Part shown: piece after piece, positions 1-6,268 of the stretch | Position numbering within the stretch: the first letter of the stretch is position 1 | How the letters are laid out: each line of letters begins with the position of its first letter | NCBI GenBank assembly: GCA_050258375.1 | Contig: JBLMYQ010000072.1 | Coordinates: 1-9,434, forward strand | Length of the DNA: 9,434 nucleotides | Direction of reading: 5' to 3' | DNA from: JBLMYQ01 sp050258375 | GTDB taxonomy: Bacteria; Bacillota; Clostridia; Acetivibrionales; UBA4821 | Made by a program: the position numbers and the translations under genes | Notes under the pieces: generated by a model | Database searches by the model: none | Told to the model about the DNA's origin: nothing | What the model saw: only the letters and a program-made list of their open reading frames with translations

Positions 1-30
1 AGCTGCCTGGAAAGATAAGTCGTCGCCGGA
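1..30 (+). rRNA. rrf: 5S ribosomal RNA, 3' end only
   Basis: The first 30 bases match the conserved 3' end of bacterial 5S rRNA: a TGGAAAGATAAGTCG segment (the counterpart of the usual TGGGAGAGTAAGTCG) followed by CGTCGCCGG, the 3' strand of the terminal helix. The gene enters from outside the window, so only about a quarter is visible and the exact 3' end near position 30 is approximate. A tRNA begins 11 bases later, the usual layout at the distal end of a clostridial rRNA operon. The match was made by eye; pairing with the 5' strand cannot be checked here. Confidence 0.82.
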
Positions 31-41
31 TTTTTATATAT

Positions 42-116
42 TCCTCGATAGCTCAGTGGTGGAGCATTCGGCTGTTAACCGAAGGGTCGCTGGTTCGAGC
101 CCAGCTCGAGGAGCCA
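42..116 (+). tRNA. tRNA-Asn (GUU anticodon)
   Basis: This is a complete cloverleaf. The acceptor stem TCCTCGA (42-48) pairs with TCGAGGA (106-112), the discriminator is G113 and the CCA end (114-116) is encoded. The D-loop region holds AGCTCAGTGGT, the anticodon loop CTGTTAA carries GTT at 74-76, and the T-loop is GGTTCGAGCC. Anticodon GUU reads AAC/AAU, so the tRNA delivers asparagine. It lies 11 bases after the 5S rRNA end and is followed at once by a terminator, so it is probably co-transcribed as the last element of an rRNA operon and processed from that transcript. Confidence 0.97.
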
Positions 117-117
117 T

Positions 118-160
118 AAAAGACCGTCATTTATGTAATGATGGTCTTTTATTTTATTAG
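118..160 (+). terminator. Intrinsic terminator of the rRNA/tRNA operon
   Basis: Bases 118-130 (AAAAGACCGTCAT) pair with 138-150 (ATGATGGTCTTTT) over 13 bp with one G-T wobble and a 7-base loop. A T-rich tail follows (150-158). It begins right after the tRNA CCA end and closes the rRNA operon. Confidence 0.9.
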
Positions 161-193
161 CTTTTGATATATCATATTAATTAGGTGATAAAT

Positions 194-1087
194 ATGAAAA
201 ATATTGAGATTAAAAAGTTTATTATAATAGTAACAAGTGTTGTTCTAAGCTTTTGTTTGGTTGCAGGAATTATTTTGTGGACATTAATAAGCAAGCAGCC
301 TCCTAAGCAGATTAACCTTCAGGCAGATATTAAGGTGCCGCAAAATGCTTCTGAAAATAATGGAAGCACTGAAAAGGATAATGGTGGTATTAAGCAAGGT
401 ACTCAAGATGCCTATTTATCTAGTGATAATGTTGATAATAATGCTTTAAATCAAGGAGTAATAAACGTTAAAAATATAAATTCTCTTGTTAAGACAAAAA
501 AATATTCACTTTTAAAGAATGGCTCATTTGACTCTAATAAGGTAAATAACTTTATTGATAAAAATATTGAACAATTCTTTTCTGCTAATTGTACTAATAT
601 CGATTATAAAACAACCGATATCAACAACGATGGCGTAAATGAAGTTGCATTAATGTACGAAATGTCAAAGCAAAGTGACAGATATCTAATGATAGCTACT
701 TTGAGATGGAAAGATGGAATGTTTTATAAAGATATTGATGAAGAGTTGAAAAAAAATGACTATAATTTTAATACAAACGAGATAGTTATTGGTGATGTTA
801 TATCTGGAGGCAACCCTGAGTTTGTATTTATACAAAAAGATCCACAAGGTATAAAACAAAGCAAAGCAAAGATAATTGTAATATTAAGCAGGGGATTTTC
901 AGATTTTTATACAGTTAATTCGTCATATGAATTAGAGGTTAAAGATTATGATTCTGATGGTACACTTGAACTTTACACATCACTTATTGCCAGTGATGGG
1001 AACAAGCACATGTTATGGAAAAAATGGAATGGCAAAGAATTTATTGAATATGACAGCGGTATTGAAGTTGGGGCGCCAGAAGAATAA
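194..1087 (+). CDS. Membrane-anchored protein with degenerate FG-GAP/EF-hand-like motifs, function unknown
   Basis: A 297-residue protein. The start is set at ATG 194 because AGGTGAT (183-189) is correctly spaced before it; a GTG at 185 in the same frame lies inside that site. Residues 8-29 are a hydrophobic segment after a lysine-rich start, so this is a signal anchor or uncleaved signal with the rest outside the cell. Residues 35-90 are a hydrophilic Asn/Gln/Gly-rich linker. The C-terminal domain holds three similar segments: DINNDGVNE (142-150), GDVISGGNPE (200-209) and DYDSDGTLE (251-259), each followed by a beta-strand-like run. The first and third have the D-x-N/D-x-D-G-x-x-E pattern of calcium-binding FG-GAP/VCBS or EF-hand-like loops; the middle one has lost its acidic ligands. 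The gene stands alone between two terminators. It is certainly coding, but its role is unknown; sensing or adhesion would be a guess. Confidence 0.85.
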   Translation: MKNIEIKKFIIIVTSVVLSFCLVAGIILWTLISKQPPKQINLQADIKVPQNASENNGSTEKDNGGIKQGTQDAYLSSDNVDNNALNQGVINVKNINSLVKTKKYSLLKNGSFDSNKVNNFIDKNIEQFFSANCTNIDYKTTDINNDGVNEVALMYEMSKQSDRYLMIATLRWKDGMFYKDIDEELKKNDYNFNTNEIVIGDVISGGNPEFVFIQKDPQGIKQSKAKIIVILSRGFSDFYTVNSSYELEVKDYDSDGTLELYTSLIASDGNKHMLWKKWNGKEFIEYDSGIEVGAPEE

Positions 1088-1123
1088 CTATTGCCCCTAA
1101 GTTAAATTAATATTTAGTCATAG

Positions 1124-1156
1124 ATAAAAGAATCGCCATTTAGGCGATTCTTTTAT
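1124..1156 (+). terminator. Perfect 14-bp hairpin terminator
   Basis: Bases 1124-1137 (ATAAAAGAATCGCC) pair perfectly with 1143-1156 around the 5-base loop ATTTA. The 3' arm includes TTTT on the plus strand and the 5' arm gives the same on the minus strand, so the hairpin could work in both directions. It ends transcription of the membrane-anchored protein gene 37 bases downstream of its stop codon. Confidence 0.88.
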
Positions 1157-1203
1157 GATAGGAATAGGACTTGAGCCCTATAAGAATTGAAGCTTTGAGC
1201 GTA

Positions 1204-1232
1204 TTAAAATATGCTACTGTACTTGCTATAAT
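1204..1232 (+). promoter_or_regulatory. Candidate sigma-A promoter with extended -10, for the TadG-like gene
   Basis: A perfect TATAAT lies at 1227-1232, preceded by TGC (an extended -10 element). TTAAAA at 1204-1209 is 17 bases upstream as a weak -35. Transcription would start near 1239, about 30 bases before the gene's ATG. This follows the consensus by eye and is not experimental. Confidence 0.65.
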
Positions 1233-1268
1233 AAAATTAGGGACAAATATGTCTTTGAAGGTGATTTT

Positions 1269-2336
1269 ATGAATTCAAGAAAAAGACTTGGAGATGAAAA
1301 TGGTTCATGTATAGCTATATTTACAATTGTACTTGTAACTATGCTTGGTTTTTCTGCGTTGGTAGTTGATATAGGAAATGTAGCACTTCACAAAGCAAAA
1401 ACGCAGGCAATAGTTGATGCAATTGCATTGGCGGCTGCTCAAGATTTGCCTGATACATCAAAAGCACTTGAGACAGCCCAGCAATATGCTGAATTAAATG
1501 GAATTCCTCCTTCTGAAATTCAAGTTACATTTACTAATTCTAATAATTCTATAAGGGTAAAAGCAGCAGAGCATGTCGACTACTTCTTTGCAAAAGTATT
1601 CAATCTTCAAGGAACTAATGTTGAAGCAAGGTCAGGAGCAGCAAAATCCTTAGAAGGTAATGCATTTGGATATACATTATTTTCAGGAAGCTCAACAAGC
1701 ACGTTGATTTTAAATGGTGCAAGTATGGATATTACGGGAAGTACACACTCGAACAGTAACTTTATTGTAAATGGTTCAGATCTGACCATTACAGGAGCGG
1801 CGGAGGCTTGTGGGTCTATTACTACTAATGGAAATTGGATAAGTATTGGACAAAGACTTCCAAATTCAAAATTCATTGATATGCCTAATTTTTCAGAGTT
1901 GATTAAAACGCAGGCACAGCAAGCCGGAACTGCATACAATGGCAACAAAACATATAATGGAAGCAATATTGACGTAGATTCAGGTATGTATGTTAATGGA
2001 AGTGTGACCATAAACGGGTCAAGATTTTCAGGAGAAGGATGTATATTGGCAGAGCGGGATGTGATATTTAATGGAAGTAACCTTAATCAGACATCAGAAG
2101 ATGCTGTCTGCATTTATTCAAAAACAGGCAATATCATAATAAACGGGTGTGGAGCAGAGTTCGAGGGAATAGTATATGCTCCGAATGGTTATGTAATATT
2201 TAATGGCTCTAATCAGACAGTCCGTGGAAGGGTTGTTGCAAAATCGATAACTATAAATGGAAGCAATTTGAGTGTAATTGGTGGAATAACAGAAACGAAC
2301 AGCTTGCCATTCTATGGTACAAAGCTTGAAATATAA
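1269..2336 (+). CDS. TadG-like N-terminus with C-terminal NGS-repeat (predicted beta-helix) domain
   Basis: A 355-residue protein. The start ATG follows AAGGTGAT (1258-1265). Residues 14-34 form one hydrophobic membrane segment that runs into VDIGNVALHKAKTQAIVDAIALAAA (34-57, listed by range), the hallmark of the TadG/TadE-like N-terminal domain of Flp pilus-associated proteins, in which a short helix anchors an extracytoplasmic domain. Residues 60-125 form a mixed alpha/beta region. From about residue 147 to 332 the protein changes to repeats centred on hydrophobic-Asn-Gly-Ser/Ala/Asn, spaced about 19 residues apart, as in bactofilin-like or pectate-lyase-like right-handed beta-helices. It has its own promoter and terminator. 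No other tad or pilus gene lies in the window, so it is an orphan. The likely place is outside the membrane, anchored by the N-terminus. The specific function is unknown. Confidence 0.9.
   Translation: MNSRKRLGDENGSCIAIFTIVLVTMLGFSALVVDIGNVALHKAKTQAIVDAIALAAAQDLPDTSKALETAQQYAELNGIPPSEIQVTFTNSNNSIRVKAAEHVDYFFAKVFNLQGTNVEARSGAAKSLEGNAFGYTLFSGSSTSTLILNGASMDITGSTHSNSNFIVNGSDLTITGAAEACGSITTNGNWISIGQRLPNSKFIDMPNFSELIKTQAQQAGTAYNGNKTYNGSNIDVDSGMYVNGSVTINGSRFSGEGCILAERDVIFNGSNLNQTSEDAVCIYSKTGNIIINGCGAEFEGIVYAPNGYVIFNGSNQTVRGRVVAKSITINGSNLSVIGGITETNSLPFYGTKLEI
1707..2264 (+). repeat. Protein-level ~19-residue NG(S/A/N) repeat array inside the TadG-like gene
   Basis: Asn-Gly pairs preceded by a hydrophobic or beta-branched residue start at residues 149, 168, 187, 230, 249, 268, 292, 312 and 330. 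Intervals are mostly 18-20 residues, with one gap of about two units (187 to 230) and one 24-residue unit. Extra copies lie out of phase at 224, 243 and 306. The codons differ between copies (AATGGA, AATGGT, AACGGG, AATGGC), so the repeat is kept at the protein level and is not a recent DNA tandem duplication. Confidence 0.75.
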
Positions 2337-2366
2337 AAATTCACGTAAGATATTTTATTACATTTT

Positions 2367-2397
2367 ACCTCTTGATACAAGATTGAGGGGTTTTTTT
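2367..2397 (+). terminator. Intrinsic terminator of the TadG-like gene
   Basis: Bases 2367-2376 (ACCTCTTGAT) pair with 2382-2391 (ATTGAGGGGT) over 10 bp, including three G-T wobbles, around loop ACAAG. An uninterrupted seven-T run (2391-2397) follows. The stem begins 31 bases after the stop codon. Confidence 0.85.
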
Positions 2398-2419
2398 CTT
2401 TACTACCATATAGTATAAT
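2391..2419 (+). promoter_or_regulatory. Candidate sigma-A promoter for ligA
   Basis: A perfect TATAAT lies at 2414-2419. At 17-base spacing the -35 position falls in the T-run of the preceding terminator (TTTTTT, 2391-2396), which matches the consensus poorly. Transcription would start near 2426, leaving a leader of about 27 bases before the ligA start. The -10 is convincing; the -35 is not. Confidence 0.5.
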
Positions 2420-2452
2420 TAATCCGGTTTTAAGAAAAAGTGGAGGATGAAA

Positions 2453-4453
2453 ATGGATTACATAGAAAAAATAAAAGAGCTCAAAGAAAGTATTAATTAC
2501 CATAATCATAAATACTATGTTGAGGACAACCCCGAGATTACAGACTTCGAATATGACACTTTAATGAGAAACCTCAAAAAGCTGGAAGAAGAGCATCCAG
2601 ACCTTATAACTCCTGATTCTCCGACACAAAGGGTTGGAGGCAGACCTTTAGAAGGGTTTGAAACTATTATACATACAGTCCCGATGCAGAGTCTTGCTGA
2701 TGTATTTGAAGAAAAAGAGCTTCTGGACTTTGACCAAAGGATTAGAAATACTATAAAAGAAAATGCGGAATATGTTGTTGAGGTAAAAGTTGATGGGCTT
2801 TCTGTTTCACTTGAATATGAAAAGGGTATTTTTGTAAGAGGTTCAACTAGAGGTGACGGCATAACAGGTGAAGATGTTACCCAAAATCTTAGAACTATCA
2901 AGTCCATACCGCTAAGCTTAAAAAATAAGGATATTAACATTGAAGTACGTGGTGAGGTTTACATTCCCAAAAATGATTTTATAAAAATGAATGAAGAAAG
3001 AGAAGCCCTCGGGGAGCCTTTATTTGCAAATCCGCGGAATGCTGCAGCCGGGTCTTTAAGGCAGCTTGATTCTAAGATTACAGCACTAAGAAAACTGGAT
3101 ATTATGATTTTTAATGTTCAACATGTAGATGGGATTTCATTTAAAACTCACAGCGAATCTCTAACTTTTCTCAAAGAACAGGGCTTTAAGGTTATTCCCA
3201 TAACTACATTATGTAATAGTATAGATTCTGCTATAAAAGAAGTTGATAGAATTGGACAAATGAGAGGTGAATTACCATTTGAAATTGATGGAGCAGTTAT
3301 TAAAGTAAATGCACTTGAACAAAGAGAAATAATCGGAAGTACCTCAAAGGTTCCCAGATGGGCAGCAGCCTACAAATATCCTCCTGAAAAGCAGCAGACA
3401 AGGATTATGGATGTTATAATACAAGTAGGTAGGACTGGTGCGCTTACGCCAACTGCAATTTTAGAGCCTGTAAGATTGTCGGGTTCAATGGTTGGGCGGG
3501 CTACACTTCACAATATTGATTATATCAAGCAAAAAGATATAAAAATAGGGGATATTGTTTTTGTGCAGAAGGCAGGAGATATTATACCTGAAGTTGTTGA
3601 AGTTATTAAAGAAAAAAGAACCGGAAATGAAAGAGATTTTGAAATGCCTTATATATGCCCGGTTTGTGGTGCACCTGCTGTTAGAGAAGAAGGAGAAGCT
3701 GCGATTAGATGCACAGGAATTGAATGTCCGGCACAACTGTTTAGAAGTATTGTGCATTTTGCATCAAGAGATGCTATGAATATTGATGGCTTAGGGCCGG
3801 CGATAATAGAGCAATTACTTGAAACCAGCCGAATAAAAAGCATTGCAGATTTGTATTTTCTAAGAGAAGAAGACATTGAAACAATGGATAGAATGGGCAA
3901 AAAATCAGCACAAAACTTAATAAATGCAATTCAAAAGACAAAAAATAATACTCTTGACAGATTGATTTTTGGATTTGGAATAAGATATATCGGGCTAAAG
4001 GCAGGAAGAGTCCTTGCAGAAAATTTTAATTCCATCGATGAAATAATGACAGCAAATATGGAAGAGCTTATCAAACTGAATGAGTTTGGTTCAAAAATGG
4101 CAGAAAGCGTTGTTAAGTTCTTTGAACAACAGCAATCTGTACATACAATTAATAAGCTTAAGGAAGCTGGAGTAAATACCAAGGGAACAAAGAGAAAAAT
4201 AGAAGATAACAGATTTGAAGGGTTGACTTTTGTTTTAACGGGTTCACTTGAAAAATTTACGAGGCAAGAGGCAGCGAAAACGATTGAAAGCTTTGGAGGC
4301 AAGGTTGCTGGGAGTGTATCTAAAAATACAAGTTTTGTAATAGCTGGAGAAGAGGCAGGAAGTAAATTGACGAAAGCCCAAGAATTAGGGATAACAGTCT
4401 TATCAGAACAGGCATTTATTGAAAAGATAGATATGAAGAAGGCTTCGGATTAA
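2453..4453 (+). CDS. ligA: NAD-dependent DNA ligase LigA
   Basis: Seals nicks in duplex DNA during replication (Okazaki fragments) and repair, using NAD+ to adenylate its active-site lysine. The start is ATG 2453: GGAGG (2442-2446) is 6 bases upstream, whereas the in-frame ATG at 2447 touches that site and is too close. At 666 residues it has the usual full length. Domains in order: Ia (about 1-65, with the NMN-binding YHNHKYY and DFEYD elements), the adenylation domain with KVDG (Lys112) and then an OB fold (about 315-395), a C4 zinc finger (Cys402, 405, 420, 425), the helix-hairpin-helix region (about 440-575), and a C-terminal BRCT domain (about 585-662, with FVLTGSL and ELGITVLSE). All key residues are present. 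It is usually essential. Here it lacks the common clostridial neighbours pcrA/gatC, and its last codons lie in a hairpin shared with the convergent gene. Confidence 0.98.
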   Translation: MDYIEKIKELKESINYHNHKYYVEDNPEITDFEYDTLMRNLKKLEEEHPDLITPDSPTQRVGGRPLEGFETIIHTVPMQSLADVFEEKELLDFDQRIRNTIKENAEYVVEVKVDGLSVSLEYEKGIFVRGSTRGDGITGEDVTQNLRTIKSIPLSLKNKDINIEVRGEVYIPKNDFIKMNEEREALGEPLFANPRNAAAGSLRQLDSKITALRKLDIMIFNVQHVDGISFKTHSESLTFLKEQGFKVIPITTLCNSIDSAIKEVDRIGQMRGELPFEIDGAVIKVNALEQREIIGSTSKVPRWAAAYKYPPEKQQTRIMDVIIQVGRTGALTPTAILEPVRLSGSMVGRATLHNIDYIKQKDIKIGDIVFVQKAGDIIPEVVEVIKEKRTGNERDFEMPYICPVCGAPAVREEGEAAIRCTGIECPAQLFRSIVHFASRDAMNIDGLGPAIIEQLLETSRIKSIADLYFLREEDIETMDRMGKKSAQNLINAIQKTKNNTLDRLIFGFGIRYIGLKAGRVLAENFNSIDEIMTANMEELIKLNEFGSKMAESVVKFFEQQQSVHTINKLKEAGVNTKGTKRKIEDNRFEGLTFVLTGSLEKFTRQEAAKTIESFGGKVAGSVSKNTSFVIAGEEAGSKLTKAQELGITVLSEQAFIEKIDMKKASD

Positions 4454-4468
4454 AAATCCGAAGCCTTC
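4438..4468. terminator. Perfect inverted repeat over both stop codons of convergent genes
   Basis: Bases 4438-4450 (GAAGGCTTCGGAT) pair perfectly with 4456-4468 around loop TAAAA. The ligA stop TAA (4451-4453) is in the loop, and the stop of the minus-strand gene (4450-4452) shares the same bases. Neither side is followed by a clear T-run (plus: CCTGGTTGAAATT; minus: TTCATATCTATC), so this is a weak or Rho-assisted bidirectional terminator, or an mRNA 3'-end stabiliser, rather than a textbook intrinsic terminator. Confidence 0.7.
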
Positions 4469-5334
4469 CTGGTTGAAATTATTTCGCTGCATTCTATTAA
4501 GTATGCACAAGTTTTCATTATTGCTTCGAGAGCTATTGTTAAATCTTCTGGTTGATAAAGGGCATCAAAGTGTTGATCAAACTTTGGTTTTGTTTTGTCG
4601 GTTTCTAATTTGCCGCAGGCATTAAAAAGAGTCAACTTATTGTTTAATTCGTCATGGACATCATTAATATCAGATAGAATATTGATTGCTTGGTCTGATA
4701 ATTGTTCGAATTTTGGGAGGAAATGTTTGAGATTTTCAGAGCTGCTTTCTAGCAAAGTGGTTTCCATATCTTGGAGTAACCGAACAATGTTAAAAAGTTC
4801 TTCCTCAAGATTCTCAGCGCGAAAAATGAGAAACGCTGTTTCAGACCAAATTGAATTGACAGGTATCTGGTCTGATTTAACAGGGCTTGAATTTAAAAAT
4901 ATTTCAAAGGCCTCTTCGAAAGGTATAATATATATATTCAAGTCCTTATTACTTTCTCCCAAGATATCTAAACATGCATAAGTAATTTCTTCAAACCTGT
5001 TATATTGTGCCGGAAAATCCTCATGGAGATTTAAAAATTCATCTAGTAATGGAAGGTATAAATCCCGGGATAGGAAAGATATCATCAAAGAGTTAGCGTT
5101 ATTAATCTCGGTATGCCAAGTATCTAAATATGCAAGGCACACGGATAAGTATTTTTGAAATCGGACCATCTCCACTTTTCTGGCAAATAAGTTATGCTTA
5201 TTAAATTTATTTGCAAGCTTTTTTTGGTATTTTGAATAGATTCTCAGCGAGTCAATAAGCTCATACCTTAAACAGTTTGCTAGTAAAATTTGTTCGGAAA
5301 CATTACTTAGTCTTAGTTCAGATGTTTTTTGCAT
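4450..5334 (-). CDS. Predicted all-helical protein of unknown function
   Basis: A 294-residue protein that I do not recognise. I prefer the ATG at 5334 because a purine run, AAGGGGGGG, lies 9 bases upstream; an in-frame ATG at 5415 would add 27 residues, but it has no ribosome binding site and its extension looks unlike a protein terminus. There is no signal peptide and no membrane segment, so it is probably cytoplasmic. The sequence is rich in Leu, Glu, Asn and Lys with heptad-like hydrophobic spacing, for example residues 10-75 and 165-235, suggesting helical bundles or coiled coil. Cysteines at 21, 66, 121, 240, 276 and 282 do not form a metal motif. It is transcribed alone, divergent from yebC and convergent with ligA, which it overlaps by four bases. 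Length and codon use support a real gene. Its function is unknown. Confidence 0.8.
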   Translation of the reverse strand: MQKTSELRLSNVSEQILLANCLRYELIDSLRIYSKYQKKLANKFNKHNLFARKVEMVRFQKYLSVCLAYLDTWHTEINNANSLMISFLSRDLYLPLLDEFLNLHEDFPAQYNRFEEITYACLDILGESNKDLNIYIIPFEEAFEIFLNSSPVKSDQIPVNSIWSETAFLIFRAENLEEELFNIVRLLQDMETTLLESSSENLKHFLPKFEQLSDQAINILSDINDVHDELNNKLTLFNACGKLETDKTKPKFDQHFDALYQPEDLTIALEAIMKTCAYLIECSEIISTRKASDF

Positions 5335-5343
5335 AAAATAGTT

Positions 5344-5365
5344 CCCCCCCTTACGAAATGTTCGT
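5344..5365 (-). promoter_or_regulatory. G7 ribosome binding site and adjacent small palindrome before the orphan gene
   Basis: On the minus strand the orphan gene has a run of seven G (plus-strand C7 at 5344-5350) acting as its Shine-Dalgarno sequence, 9 bases before the ATG. Immediately upstream is the perfect palindrome ACGAA-ATG-TTCGT (5353-5365). It could be a small operator or a short RNA hairpin abutting the binding site. This supports the start choice; a regulatory role is inference. I found no convincing sigma-A promoter for this gene in the AT-rich stretch up to 5460. Confidence 0.45.
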
Positions 5366-5494
5366 TGTGAAGCAGTGAAACAGAATCTTTGCCGTGCAAT
5401 ATATGCATAAGACATAAACTAAAAGATATTTATAAATGTAACTATAAAATATTAACATAAAATTTAAAAGAAATGAAGAATTTTATAAAATATG

Positions 5495-5503
5495 TGATAA
5501 AAT
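5495..5503 (+). promoter_or_regulatory. Candidate extended -10 promoter for yebC
   Basis: TGA-TAAAAT (5495-5503) is an extended -10 element. The position 17 bases upstream (GAAGAA, 5475-5480) is not a -35. Transcription from about 5510 would leave a 27-base leader before yebC. It is plausible in place, but AT-rich sequence makes chance matches common. Confidence 0.38.
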
Positions 5504-5536
5504 ATATCGGAAATAATTTTAGGAGGAAAAAGGAAA

Positions 5537-6268
5537 ATGTCTGGACATTCAAAGTGGGCTACGATTAAAAGAAAAAAAGGTGAGACGGATGCCCAAAAAG
5601 GTAAATTGTTTACGAAAATAGGTAGAGAAATTACAGTTGCAGTAAAGCAAGGGGGCGGGGCTGACCCTTCTTCAAATTCGAGACTGAAAGATGTTATAGC
5701 AAAGGCCAAATCTGCAAATATGCCTAATGATAATATTCAAAGATGTATTAAGAAGGCAGCGGGAGAACAGGATTCTGAGAATTACGATGAAATCGTTTAT
5801 GAAGGTTATGGACCGGGTGGAACTGCAGTAATTGTCGAGACAATGACTGATAATAAAAACAGAACAGCCGGAGATGTAAGGCACTTTTTTGATAAATATG
5901 GAGGAAACCTTGGAGCTAACGGATGCGTTTCCTGGATGTTTGACAAAAAAGGAGTAATACTGGTTGAAAAAAGCATTTCACTTAAAGAAGATGAACTTAT
6001 GATGATGGCGCTTGAATCTGGTGCAGAAGATTTTGAAGCCGATGATGAATATTATGAAATAGTTACAGAGACACAAAATCTTGCTGAGGTTAGAGACGAG
6101 CTAGACAAAAATGAAATCCAATATGCTTCTGCTGAAATTCAGATGATACCGCAAAATTATTCAAAGCTTGAAGGAAAAGACGCGGAAAAGATGGAAATGC
6201 TGATAGAGAAGCTTGAAGACCTTGATGATGTGCAGAATGTCTATCACAATTGGGAACAAGATGATTAG
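5537..6268 (+). CDS. yebC: YebC/TACO1-family translation factor
   Basis: A 243-residue, full-length member of the YebC/TACO1/PmpR family, cytoplasmic. The start ATG follows AGGAGG (5521-5526). The family signature MSGHSKWATIKRKKG opens the protein, followed by KIGREITVAVKQGG (27-40), NMPNDNIQRCIKKA (61-74), the VYEGYGPGG loop (87-95) and the GDVRHFFDKYGG region (112-123), with an acidic C-terminus. Members were long annotated as transcriptional regulators; more recent work on the family points to a ribosome-associated role in relieving stalling at proline-rich stretches. The gene is not next to ruvCAB as in many bacteria. It overlaps the following small gene by 8 bases, so the two are probably translated in a coupled way. 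Confidence 0.96.
   Translation: MSGHSKWATIKRKKGETDAQKGKLFTKIGREITVAVKQGGGADPSSNSRLKDVIAKAKSANMPNDNIQRCIKKAAGEQDSENYDEIVYEGYGPGGTAVIVETMTDNKNRTAGDVRHFFDKYGGNLGANGCVSWMFDKKGVILVEKSISLKEDELMMMALESGAEDFEADDEYYEIVTETQNLAEVRDELDKNEIQYASAEIQMIPQNYSKLEGKDAEKMEMLIEKLEDLDDVQNVYHNWEQDD

Noticed and set aside
42..116. tRNA-Asn as an attachment site for an integrated element
   Set aside because: I found no second copy of the tRNA 3' end, no integrase and no phage-like genes nearby. The terminator directly after the tRNA looks native.
1607..2011. Minus-strand open frame of 134 codons inside the TadG-like gene
   Set aside because: It lies wholly opposite a gene with clear protein motifs, has no ribosome binding site and no recognisable protein features. 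It is a shadow of the repeat codons.
2515..2940. Minus-strand open frame of 141 codons inside ligA, with others at 3485-3757, 3649-3900 and 3931-4302
   Set aside because: All are opposite intact, conserved ligA sequence. Their composition is what reversed ligA codons give, and none has its own start signals.
4595..4981. Plus-strand open frame of 128 codons opposite the orphan helical gene
   Set aside because: The minus-strand frame is more than twice as long, has a good ribosome binding site and ends at a shared hairpin. The plus frame is Ser/Lys/Arg-rich without motifs, typical of a shadow.
5353..5365. Possible LexA/SOS box before the orphan gene (CGAACATTTCG on the minus strand)
   Set aside because: The Firmicute SOS box needs CGAAC-N4-GTTCG. 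Only the left half fits; the palindrome here is ACGAA-N3-TTCGT with a different spacing and centre.
5335..5415. Start of the orphan gene at ATG 5415, adding 27 residues
   Set aside because: No ribosome binding site precedes 5415, whereas AAGGGGGGG precedes the ATG at 5334. The added segment is Arg/Phe/Cys-rich and would place the G7 run and the palindrome inside coding sequence.
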